A DNA stretch of 64,000 nucleotides from Chryseobacterium sp. OV279. Its GTDB lineage: Bacteria > Bacteroidota > Bacteroidia > Flavobacteriales > Weeksellaceae. Positions 40,124 to 48,661 of the stretch are shown piece after piece; within the stretch, counting starts at the first letter, position 1, and the number at the start of each line of letters is the position of its first letter. Location: the NCBI RefSeq assembly GCF_900128945.1, contig NZ_FQUD01000004.1, positions 496,001 through 560,000 on the forward strand, given 5' to 3'. Below the pieces are notes generated by a model, which saw only the letters and a program-made list of their open reading frames with translations, was not told the origin of the DNA and made no database searches. A program made the position numbers and the translations under genes.

Positions 40124-42715
40124 TTAGAAGTTGAATGACAATGTTGCTGCCCATGTTCTTCCGAATCCGAAGAATACTCTGTTACCATTAGCGATACCTT
40201 TGTACATTCTTCCTGCATCCTGGTATGTTTTACCTAAGTCAGGGTCTCCTGCTGTTGTGATTTTGTCACTTCCAAAGATATTTGTTGCGCCATCCTGGAT
40301 GTAAGTAGTATCAAATAAGTTGTAAACGTTAGCTCCAACAGTAAAATACTGGTTAGCGTCTCTTAATCTGATTTTATATGATACACCAATATCAGTCAGG
40401 TTATAATCAGGTAATTTTAATACCCCTCTGTCCTGGTTAGCAATATTTGAGAAAGTAGCAATATCAATAGAAGAATAAAGCTTACCTACAAATCTCCATC
40501 CTGCATAGATGCTTAGGTCTTTTACCGGCTTAACGGTAGCTCCTAATGATGCAGTCATTTGTGGAATACTGTTACTGCTTGTTCCTCCTACTTTTACTTT
40601 ATCAATATAAAGTGTAGTTGTGTTTGAATCTCCAGCTACAGTTAGAGGATTGTTGTTTCCGTCAAATGTTGTACCTGTTGCATTTCCTTTGTAATAATAG
40701 TCTCCCCAAGAGAACATACCATTAATTTCTAAGAACTTATTCAGTTTATATGTTGCATCAAATTCAACTCCCTGGTGGATTTCTGTGATGCCGTTCATTT
40801 CTGCATAAGCATCTGTTACGTCAGGAACCTGGATCGTTCTTCTTAAAGCTCTGTCTTTCCACTGTGTTCTGTAAACGTTAACATTTGCACTGAAGTTTGC
40901 AGATCTGAATCCGTACCCAACTTCAGCAGAGAAAATTTTCTCATTAGTTAACTGAGGGTTAACAACTTGTTGGTTACTTGGATATACCGTGTTCATGAAT
41001 GGCTGCTTACTGTAATAACCAATGTTTGCAAAAACATTATGGTTTTCATTGATATTATAGTTAGCACCCCCTTTGATGTTGTATCCAAAGATGTTTTTGA
41101 AACCTGTTTTTCTGTTTACAGTTTGGTTTCTTTGTACGGTGATACCATCTTGAACGAACTCGTCAATTCTTTGGTATCCCTGATTAGAAACTGATCCTTG
41201 TAAGAATGCAGATAGTTTATCTTTTGTATATTCTACCTGACCAAATCCACTGTACCAGATTACTTCTCCATCATTACTGAATCCAACTCTTTCGTTCAAT
41301 GGAACCTGGCTTCCTCCGAAAGGATTCCATGATAGTTTTTTGTAATCAGAAGTTTGAGAAACAAGGTTTGGAGCGATGTTTTTGTTATTGGAATCTTTGT
41401 ATCCCTGTGCACCATATAGATCTGAAACCACCTGATAGTGATATCCGTAGTAGTATCTGTCATCAGTACCTACAGAGAAATTCCAGTTATCATTAATCTT
41501 ATGTTGGAAATTGGCTAATACACCATACCAGTTGTGAGAATTGATACTTGCTCTACGTACTAATGTTGCACCTGCACCTGCTGTACTTGCGTTTACTGCA
41601 GCATTTTCAGCGAATAATTTGTCATAATTATAAAGACCTTGTGCGTCTCTAAAGTATCCTTGGCCATTAACTAAAGTTGTTAGTCCTCTACCGTTAACTC
41701 TTCCTAGATCAGCAGTTCCACCACCTCTACCGTTAGACATGTAGGCTACTGTGCTCAACTTGGATTTATCATTGATAGTCCAGTCCCAGTTAAACATGAT
41801 AACTGGTTTGTTATAATAGTTTGATCTGTTGGAAAGAGCAACTCTTCTTCCTTCAGCGTTAGTGTAATATCCCCAGTCTGAATTATAAGTTCTGTCAGGA
41901 GTTCCGTCATTATCCGGGTTATATCTTACATAATCACTAATAGAAGGAGCGTAAGATCTTTGATCATGCCATTGTGGAGCTCCAGTGATTGTGAATTGGA
42001 AATTGTGTTTTTTGTTTGGCTCCCAACCTAATGCAAAATAGTAAGCATAAGATTCGTAGTCTGTATTTTGAATATAGGTAGATCCGCTTTGTCTGCTCAT
42101 TAAGAATGAAGTAGACCATCCTTTGTCAGATTTTCCAGTATTGTAGGCGAATGATGTTTTTAAAAAGTCATTGTTACCAACTCCTAATCTTACAATCCCC
42201 CCTTTTTTCATATCTGCTGACTTCGTGATGAAGTTCATTGTACCTCCAACAGAAGCGATAGCCAGTTTAGAAGAACCAAGACCTCTTTGTACCTGCATAA
42301 AACTTGTTACGTCAGATAACCCAGTCCAGTTTGAGAAATAAACAGTACCACCTTCCATGTCATTCACGGGCATACCGTTTACCATTACTGCAATGTTTCT
42401 GGATTCAAAACCACGCATAACAATCTGAGAGTCTCCAAAACCACCGCCGCCTTTTGTTGCGTATACAGATGGTGTTGTGTTTAAAAGTTCAACAAGTTCC
42501 TGGTTTCCTTGTCTTTCAAGAATTTGTGCTGCTTTTACTGTAGAAACTGCTACTGGTGTTTTTCTATCTTTAGCGATATCCGTAACACCTCTTAGAATTA
42601 CCTCGTCAATATCTTTCGACTTCGTTACAGTGTCTTGAACTTGCTGAGCGTAATAAACACTAGCTGTAGATAATGTGATAGCTACAGTCAGTATCGATTT
42701 GTTGATTAATTTCAT
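40124..42715 (-). CDS. TonB-dependent outer-membrane receptor
   Basis: An 863-residue receptor. Signal peptide (1-23, TASVYYAQ), then a plug domain (about 45-170) with VKAAQILERQGNQELVELLN, QIVMRGFESRNIAVMVNGMP and GSSKLAIASVGGTMNF, then a beta-barrel and a terminal aromatic strand ending FNF. There is no N-terminal carboxypeptidase-like domain, unlike the receptor at 27520. It is probably for iron or another small ligand, but this is not readable. It has its own terminator, and the upstream 209-bp gap holds no gene. A SusD partner is absent. Confidence 0.92.
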   Translation of the reverse strand: MKLINKSILTVAITLSTASVYYAQQVQDTVTKSKDIDEVILRGVTDIAKDRKTPVAVSTVKAAQILERQGNQELVELLNTTPSVYATKGGGGFGDSQIVMRGFESRNIAVMVNGMPVNDMEGGTVYFSNWTGLSDVTSFMQVQRGLGSSKLAIASVGGTMNFITKSADMKKGGIVRLGVGNNDFLKTSFAYNTGKSDKGWSTSFLMSRQSGSTYIQNTDYESYAYYFALGWEPNKKHNFQFTITGAPQWHDQRSYAPSISDYVRYNPDNDGTPDRTYNSDWGYYTNAEGRRVALSNRSNYYNKPVIMFNWDWTINDKSKLSTVAYMSNGRGGGTADLGRVNGRGLTTLVNGQGYFRDAQGLYNYDKLFAENAAVNASTAGAGATLVRRASINSHNWYGVLANFQHKINDNWNFSVGTDDRYYYGYHYQVVSDLYGAQGYKDSNNKNIAPNLVSQTSDYKKLSWNPFGGSQVPLNERVGFSNDGEVIWYSGFGQVEYTKDKLSAFLQGSVSNQGYQRIDEFVQDGITVQRNQTVNRKTGFKNIFGYNIKGGANYNINENHNVFANIGYYSKQPFMNTVYPSNQQVVNPQLTNEKIFSAEVGYGFRSANFSANVNVYRTQWKDRALRRTIQVPDVTDAYAEMNGITEIHQGVEFDATYKLNKFLEINGMFSWGDYYYKGNATGTTFDGNNNPLTVAGDSNTTTLYIDKVKVGGTSSNSIPQMTASLGATVKPVKDLSIYAGWRFVGKLYSSIDIATFSNIANQDRGVLKLPDYNLTDIGVSYKIRLRDANQYFTVGANVYNLFDTTYIQDGATNIFGSDKITTAGDPDLGKTYQDAGRMYKGIANGNRVFFGFGRTWAATLSFNF

Positions 42716-42924
42716 AATCGTTAGTAATAGTTAGATTTAATTTTCTGCAAAATTCGCGAAATAAAATTTAACTAATATTAACTGTATGTTAATTTTTACT
42801 CAATCTTAATAAGAATTAAAATACTGATTATCAGTGCTATGTATAAAAATTGAATTTTAGCATGAAAAAAATCATATTATTGAGTTTTTAATAAACAGGG
42901 GCTGTTTTTGTTAAAAATACAACG

Positions 42925-43785
42925 CTATTTCACTGCTTTGAGACTCAAATCTATATTTTCAGCAGAGTGGGTAAGGGCTCCTGCAGAGATATAAGTAACG
43001 CCTGTAGAAGCGATTTCTTTTAACATTTCGCGGGTAATTCCACCGGATGCTTCAGACTCACAAGACCCATTGATCATCTCTACAGCCTGTTTCATCATAG
43101 CTACGTTCATATTATCAAGCATGATTCTATCCACTTTTGCTTTGATGGCTTCCTTAACTTCTTCCAGATTTCTTGTCTCAACCTCGATTTTTAACTTTTT
43201 CTTGGTGCTTTTAACATAATCTTTTGCCATTTTCACAGCATTCGTAATGCTTCCGTTGTAGTCAATATGGTTGTCTTTCAACATAATCATATCATATAAG
43301 CCATATCTGTGGTTGGTTCCGCCACCGATAGCTACTGCCCATTTTTCACAAACCCTGAAATTCGGGGTTGTTTTTCTGGTGTCGAGAAGTTTTGTTTTAG
43401 TGCCTACTAATCTGGAATCCCAGTCATGGGTAAGGGTAGCGATTCCACTCATTCTCTGCATACAGTTCAGGATAAGTCTTTCCGTGGAAAGGATGGATCT
43501 TGCACTTCCGGTTACGATCATTGCGACGTCACCTACTTTGGCTGCTTCTCCATCTTTAATGAAAGTTTCGACCTTTAAATCCTTATCAAAAGTTTTAAAA
43601 ATAATTTCTGCCAGCTCAACCCCTGCTAAAATACAGTCCTGCTTGACCAGAAGTTTAGCACTCTGCTCCAGATCTTTCGGAATCGTGGAAAGGGTAGAGT
43701 GGTCGCCATCCTGGATGTCTTCCTCTAAGGCATTTTTTATAAATGTTTTTAATACTTTATCTGTTGCGTAGCTTGGTCTTTTCAT
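42925..43785 (-). CDS. nadC: Nicotinate-nucleotide diphosphorylase (carboxylating)
   Basis: A 286-residue type II phosphoribosyltransferase that makes nicotinate mononucleotide from quinolinate. The motifs are LLDTRKTTPNFRVCEKWAVA, IGGGTNHRYGLYDMIMLKDN and RIMLDNMNVAMMKQ, and ASGGITREMLKEIASTGV near the end. It lies 12 bp after nadB on the same strand, giving two consecutive steps of de novo NAD synthesis. nadA is not in the window. The start fits the family length. Confidence 0.96.
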   Translation of the reverse strand: MKRPSYATDKVLKTFIKNALEEDIQDGDHSTLSTIPKDLEQSAKLLVKQDCILAGVELAEIIFKTFDKDLKVETFIKDGEAAKVGDVAMIVTGSARSILSTERLILNCMQRMSGIATLTHDWDSRLVGTKTKLLDTRKTTPNFRVCEKWAVAIGGGTNHRYGLYDMIMLKDNHIDYNGSITNAVKMAKDYVKSTKKKLKIEVETRNLEEVKEAIKAKVDRIMLDNMNVAMMKQAVEMINGSCESEASGGITREMLKEIASTGVTYISAGALTHSAENIDLSLKAVK

Positions 43786-43797
43786 TATGGATGTTTT

Positions 43798-45369
43798 TTA
43801 GACTAGGTCTTTATTATAAAATGCGCCCTTATTTTCCGTCATCTCCATAGATTGGGTAATGATGAGGTGAGCAACGGTTGTCAGGTTTCTCAATTCAGAT
43901 AACTGCGGTGACAGAATAGAGTAGTGGTAAATTTCATCAACAGCTGCAGCGATTTCCTGATGTTTTTGCAGGGCCATATTCAGACGTCTGTTGCTTCTTA
44001 CAATGCCTACCAGATCACTCATCATTTCCTGAAGCTGTTTTCTGAGGTAACTCACGATCACCATTTCATCCATGATTTTCATGCCTTCTTCATTCCACTC
44101 CGGAACGGCTTTCAGGTCATCGAAATTGAAATTATTTTCTTTAAGTAAATCAACAGTTTTGATTGCGGCGTTGTGTCCGAAAACCAAACCTTCCAGTAAA
44201 GAATTGGAAGCAAGTCTGTTCGCGCCATGAAGTCCTGAGTTGGTACATTCACCTACAGCAAAGAGGTTTCTGATAGAAGACTGTCCATCACGGTCTACTT
44301 CAATACCACCCATCAAATAATGGCAGGCAGGAACGACTGGGATTAATTGTGTAAAAGGATCAATTCCTTCTTCTCTGCATTTCTTATATATATTCGGGAA
44401 GTGTTCCAAGAATCTTTCGTGATCCATATCGCGGCAGTCGAGACCGGCATACTCGTCACCGGAAATTTTCATTTCGTTGTCGATGGCTCTGGCTACAATA
44501 TCTCTTGAGGCCAGTTCTTCACGCTCATCATATTTGTGCATGAATTTTTCCTCTTTCTTGGTTCTTAATTTAGCACCGTCTCCTCTTACGGCTTCAGAAA
44601 TAAGGAAAAGCATTCCATTGATCTTGCTGTACAGAGCTGTCGGATGAAACTGGTAGTACTGCATATTCGAAACCTTACCTTTGGCGCGGGCTACGAACGC
44701 AATTCCGTCTCCGGTAGCAATGGTAGGATTGGTGGTGTTTTTATAAACGTGTCCTGCCCCTCCGGTGGCTGCCAGTGTTATTTTCGAGGTAATTTTTTTG
44801 ATGGTCTTTGATTTTTCATCAAGGATGTAGGCACCGTAGCAATTGATTTCACCTTCGTTCACTTCTTTCCCAGGAACGTGGTGCTGGGTAATAATGTCAA
44901 TAACGTAATGGTGATCAAGGATTTCAATGTTAGGGCTGTTTTTCGCCGTTTCCAGCAAAGCTCTTTCGATCTCGAATCCCGTAATGTCTTTATGGTGAAC
45001 AATTCTGTTTTCAGTATGGCCGCCCTCTCTTCCCAAAGCGAACTCTCCGTTTTTCATGTCGAAGTTGGCACCCCATTCTACGATTTCATTGAATCTTGCG
45101 GGAGCTTCTCTTACGACCATTTCTACAACGTCGCGTTTGTTTTCTCCGTCTCCGGCACGCATAGTATCATCGATGTGTTTCTCGAAATTATCATTCTTGA
45201 AATCGGTGACTACGGCCAGTCCGCCCTGTGCATATTTAGTATTGCTTTCGTCTTCGTCTGATTTTGTTACGATGATGATCTTGGCATCAGGGAACTGTTC
45301 AGAAACTTTAATGGCATAGGAAAGTCCCGAGATGCCGGAACCGATTACTAATACATCCGCTTTTATCAT
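43798..45369 (-). CDS. nadB: L-aspartate oxidase
   Basis: A 523-residue flavoprotein that oxidises aspartate to iminoaspartate, the first step of NAD synthesis. FAD-binding ADVLVIGSGISGLSYAIKV at the start, the succinate-dehydrogenase-like middle (YAQGGLAVV, REGGHTENRIVHHKDITGF, RDMDHERFLEHFP) and FAVGECTNSGLHGANRLASN near the end all match. It precedes nadC in one transcript. The electron acceptor is presumably fumarate or oxygen, as in the family. Confidence 0.96.
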   Translation of the reverse strand: MIKADVLVIGSGISGLSYAIKVSEQFPDAKIIIVTKSDEDESNTKYAQGGLAVVTDFKNDNFEKHIDDTMRAGDGENKRDVVEMVVREAPARFNEIVEWGANFDMKNGEFALGREGGHTENRIVHHKDITGFEIERALLETAKNSPNIEILDHHYVIDIITQHHVPGKEVNEGEINCYGAYILDEKSKTIKKITSKITLAATGGAGHVYKNTTNPTIATGDGIAFVARAKGKVSNMQYYQFHPTALYSKINGMLFLISEAVRGDGAKLRTKKEEKFMHKYDEREELASRDIVARAIDNEMKISGDEYAGLDCRDMDHERFLEHFPNIYKKCREEGIDPFTQLIPVVPACHYLMGGIEVDRDGQSSIRNLFAVGECTNSGLHGANRLASNSLLEGLVFGHNAAIKTVDLLKENNFNFDDLKAVPEWNEEGMKIMDEMVIVSYLRKQLQEMMSDLVGIVRSNRRLNMALQKHQEIAAAVDEIYHYSILSPQLSELRNLTTVAHLIITQSMEMTENKGAFYNKDLV

Positions 45370-45398
45370 ATGCTTGCTTTAGGTACAATCGTTTAATA

Positions 45399-46025
45399 TT
45401 AAATAAATTTAAACAATTTTTCGTTTGGTTTTCTTACTTTTTTCATGTGCTGGAAATGATCTTCCTCAGAACGGTAGCCTAAAGCGAGGGTAACGGTTAC
45501 TTTTTCTGTCTCCGGATTGATGTTGAGAATCTCTTCTATCATATCCTGGCGGAAGCCTTCCATAGGGCACGAGTCTATATTTTCAATCGCAGCGGCGTAC
45601 ATGAGATTCGCCAGTACGATATAAGACTGTTTCTCTGCCCAGTTGAAAATTTCATCCTGTGTTTTTTGAACAATGTGTTGGTTAATGCTTTTTCTGAACA
45701 GATCAAGTTTCTCAATGGGAGTTTCTCTTACCTCGGAAATATGATTGAAGTAGCCATGAATATAGCTTTCGTCAATGGTTTTCTTTGAAATAATGACAAT
45801 GAGGTGAGAGCAGGTGGAGATCTGCGATGGATTATAGAAAGCTGGAATTAATTTCTGCTTCATTTCCTCACTTTCCACCACCAATACTTTATAAGGCTGA
45901 AGCCCAAGCGAACTGGCAGACAGTTTTCCTGACTCAAGAATGTTGTACAGGGTGTCTTGAGGAATGATCTCGTGATTAAATTTTTTCACAGAATATCTTC
46001 TGCTTAAAGCTTCCAAATAATTCAT
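45399..46025 (-). CDS. Nitroreductase family NAD(P)H oxidoreductase
   Basis: A 208-residue flavin oxidoreductase. The N-terminus SRRYSVKKFNHEIIPQDTLY is the usual FMN-contact segment of the NfsB-like group, then SGKLSASSLGLQPYKVLVVE, and near the end IDSCPMEGFRQDMIEEIL and VTVTLALGYRSEED. It likely reduces quinones or nitro-aromatics. It lies 29 bp upstream of nadB on the same strand and may be cotranscribed, which is suggestive since it uses NAD(P)H, but no link is proven. Confidence 0.88.
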   Translation of the reverse strand: MNYLEALSRRYSVKKFNHEIIPQDTLYNILESGKLSASSLGLQPYKVLVVESEEMKQKLIPAFYNPSQISTCSHLIVIISKKTIDESYIHGYFNHISEVRETPIEKLDLFRKSINQHIVQKTQDEIFNWAEKQSYIVLANLMYAAAIENIDSCPMEGFRQDMIEEILNINPETEKVTVTLALGYRSEEDHFQHMKKVRKPNEKLFKFI

Positions 46026-46101
46026 AGGACAAATTTAAGAATTGAATATGAATAAAGAGTGTTTAAAATGAAATATCTCCGGTTTGAAAAAACAAAAAAG
46101 A

Positions 46102-46138
46102 ATCACGTCAAATTTGACGTGATCCCGGGGTATTTAAA
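46102..46138 (-). terminator. Palindromic terminator after the first T9SS substrate gene
   Basis: ATCACGTCAAA and TTTGACGTGAT form a 22-bp perfect palindrome, with T-runs on the minus strand, about 18 bp after the stop at 46156. Confidence 0.72.
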
Positions 46139-46155
46139 AAATAATCAATTTCAGT

Positions 46156-48414
46156 TTATTCCCTGTTTTTCACCATAATCCAACCTGAGAATTTGATAGG
46201 GGTGTTCTTGCTGTTATTCTCATTCCATGTGATAGAATACCAGTAGTTTCCGGTAGGCACTTTCTTGCTTCCGTTGGTCGTTCCGTCCCAGGTGTATCTG
46301 TTGGACTTGTCAGCCTGGAACATTTTGTATCCGTATCTGTCGAAGATTCCGATTTCCAGATTTTTTTTGTTGGCAAGCGCAGAATAATCTATGGCATCAT
46401 TCACACCGTCTCCGTTTGGAGTAATAACGTTGATAAGATTAGGAACGGTAATATCGATTTCGATAGGTTCACAATCATAGCTGTCCTTTACATAGATCTT
46501 GGTTTCTCCTCTTGCAACATTGGTGAAGACATTGGAATCCTGCCAGTTTACATTATCCATTGAATATTTGTAAGGAGGAGTTCCGCCGTTCACAAAAGCA
46601 GTGACTGTGCTTCCTGAGATATCAATGCTTGTCACCACCGGCTGCTCTGAAGCATATACTTTTACCGTCTGTAAGATCGTACAGTCTCCGGTTTTTAGTT
46701 TTACCCAGTAAGTTCCAACGCCTACATTGGTGATTGCCTGTGTAGTGGCACCCGTACTCCAGATATATCCGTTGAATCCAGGTCCTGCATCCAATGTGGT
46801 TTTATCTTCAATACAGATGATCTTGTCTTTTAATACGCTGGACAGAGTCGGTGCAATCACCGTAAGGGTAACTTTTGCAATAGAATAACATCCCTGCGCA
46901 TTAAATACTTTCACATAGATAACTCCTGATGGTGCTGTATAGGTGGCAAAATTTAATATTTCATTCGTTCCGCCTACGGCATCAGCCATAGATGGATAAT
47001 ACTTTTTAGGGGCTGTTCCTGCAATGACCGGAGCATTGGCTAAGTTGAATGTCCCGAGTGACGGATTGGTCTCAAGGAAACATGTTCTTAAGGAAGCATC
47101 CGTAACAACGACAACCGGGTTAAGATTCAGAGTAACTTTTGCATTGCTGACACACCCCTGAGGAGTTGTTACTTTGGCGAATAATACTGCTGCACCCGAT
47201 GCATAAGCCGTAGGATTAGGAATCTGGTTGATGCCTGCATTCAGGTCGAACATCGTATTGTAAAACTGCATTGTACAGCCTGGAACCGTTGTCAGAGCGG
47301 CTGTTGTAAGGTCAAATGTGGCTGTTCCCGCATTGTTGTTGTTACAGCCTGTGAGTGTGGCATCTGTAGCGGCAAATGGTGTAGGATTAAGCTGTATGAC
47401 ACCATCTCCATTATCACAGAGCGTAGAACTCGGGTCTTTGATGACGACCTTAATTGTGGTGTTCCCTGTGTATGGGAAGTTGGTAGGGTTCGTTATAGGT
47501 GTTGAACTTCCTAAAACATAGTAAGTGAATACATAATTTGCCGGATTGTTCACAAACTGTGCATTGAAAGAGGTAAGATCCACAGATCCTGCTCCTGTTG
47601 CCGGATTCGTACACACAAACGGAGTGACAGTAGCGTTCAGGATAGGAACTTTATCTACGAAAACTTTTACATTTTTGATCGAATGTCTCGCACTCGCACC
47701 TCCCGTAGCGGCTGAGAAACCGAAATATCCCTGAGACATTCCTATGGCTCCTCCGGAAGGGGCAAATGACTGGTCAACAATAAGGACACCGTCAAGTTTA
47801 ATTTTAATGATCCAGTTCGTAGGATTCGTAAGGTCTGTTTCTCCGTTTACTTCTACGTGTTTATAGGTAGGCCCTACGAAAGGCTGGGTCGTGATAAGAT
47901 CCGGAGAGTGAAATGTGCTTCCGGGAGTTGTGTTGTATTCAATATTATTTCCGGCGGTATCATTGGTTCCATACAGTAAATGTATTTTACTCATCTGTCC
48001 TTCTGTGGAATTGTTGAAAATATCAAATCCTACCATCAGTCCTGATGCGTTCGCTGGAATTCCAAGTCCGCCCCCGGATACAAATCCTGTTGGAGGATTC
48101 ACCAGATACCAGAATGTAAATCCGTCACCGCGCCCGAACTGTGTGGTTCCGTTTCCATCGATCCTGAAGTCGAATTCTACCTTCCATTTGTCACAATAGC
48201 TTAATGTGATGGGAGTAGCCAGCTTTACAGCGCCAAACAAACTGGTATTGTCTGTGGTAAGACGGATGAAATCGTTTTCAACAACTGCGTTGGAAACAAG
48301 GTCCCAACCCGTAGTATTGACAGGGTTTCCAGCCAGTTGATAGGTCTGTGAAGACAGCTGCCCTGAAAAGCCTAAAAAAATAAATAAATAGTAAATGAGT
48401 AGTTTTCTTTTCAT
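46156..48414 (-). CDS. T9SS type B substrate, L-type lectin-like (paralogue L1)
   Basis: A 752-residue secreted protein. Signal peptide (1-22), an L-type-lectin-like N-terminal region (residues ~25-265: QLAGNPVNTTGWDLVSNAVV, GDGFTFWYLVNP), then three or four Ig/PKD-like repeats (about 270-665, including VYAS-flanked segments and KDKIICIEDKTTLDAGPGF), and a type B sorting domain (NLINVITPNGDGVNDAIDYS, final ~85 residues ending KFSGWIMVKNRE). The sorting domain directs passage through the type IX system and probably surface display. Its N-terminal part resembles the gene at 48662, but its C-terminal part is closer to the gene at 55809. Confidence 0.92.
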   Translation of the reverse strand: MKRKLLIYYLFIFLGFSGQLSSQTYQLAGNPVNTTGWDLVSNAVVENDFIRLTTDNTSLFGAVKLATPITLSYCDKWKVEFDFRIDGNGTTQFGRGDGFTFWYLVNPPTGFVSGGGLGIPANASGLMVGFDIFNNSTEGQMSKIHLLYGTNDTAGNNIEYNTTPGSTFHSPDLITTQPFVGPTYKHVEVNGETDLTNPTNWIIKIKLDGVLIVDQSFAPSGGAIGMSQGYFGFSAATGGASARHSIKNVKVFVDKVPILNATVTPFVCTNPATGAGSVDLTSFNAQFVNNPANYVFTYYVLGSSTPITNPTNFPYTGNTTIKVVIKDPSSTLCDNGDGVIQLNPTPFAATDATLTGCNNNNAGTATFDLTTAALTTVPGCTMQFYNTMFDLNAGINQIPNPTAYASGAAVLFAKVTTPQGCVSNAKVTLNLNPVVVVTDASLRTCFLETNPSLGTFNLANAPVIAGTAPKKYYPSMADAVGGTNEILNFATYTAPSGVIYVKVFNAQGCYSIAKVTLTVIAPTLSSVLKDKIICIEDKTTLDAGPGFNGYIWSTGATTQAITNVGVGTYWVKLKTGDCTILQTVKVYASEQPVVTSIDISGSTVTAFVNGGTPPYKYSMDNVNWQDSNVFTNVARGETKIYVKDSYDCEPIEIDITVPNLINVITPNGDGVNDAIDYSALANKKNLEIGIFDRYGYKMFQADKSNRYTWDGTTNGSKKVPTGNYWYSITWNENNSKNTPIKFSGWIMVKNRE

Positions 48415-48613
48415 GAAGCGATTGGTTTAAGGTTATTGATATAAATATATTTATTTTGTTTGTGACTGTATAATGAATAATTGTCAATTGTTTGGTTAAA
48501 ATTGTCAATTTAAAGTTAATTTTTGGCGAATAATAAAAACATTAAAATGATATTGCGCTTTTCTTGTATTAGATAAAAAAATACATGATTAATTCATTTT
48601 AGATTTATATTAT

Positions 48614-48650
48614 TAAAAAAATCACTCCAGGGAAAGAGTGATTTTTTTTT
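48614..48650 (-). terminator. Intrinsic terminator after the second T9SS substrate gene
   Basis: AAAAAATCACT pairs with AGAGTGATTTTTT around a short loop, with T/A runs on both flanks, just before the gene's stop at 48662. Confidence 0.78.
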
Positions 48651-48661
48651 ATAATAGAAGT

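Noticed and set aside
46102..46123. ATCACGTCAAATTTGACGTGAT as an operator for the nitroreductase or T9SS gene
   Set aside because: It lies just past the T9SS gene stop with a T-run on the correct strand, so a terminator is the simpler reading.
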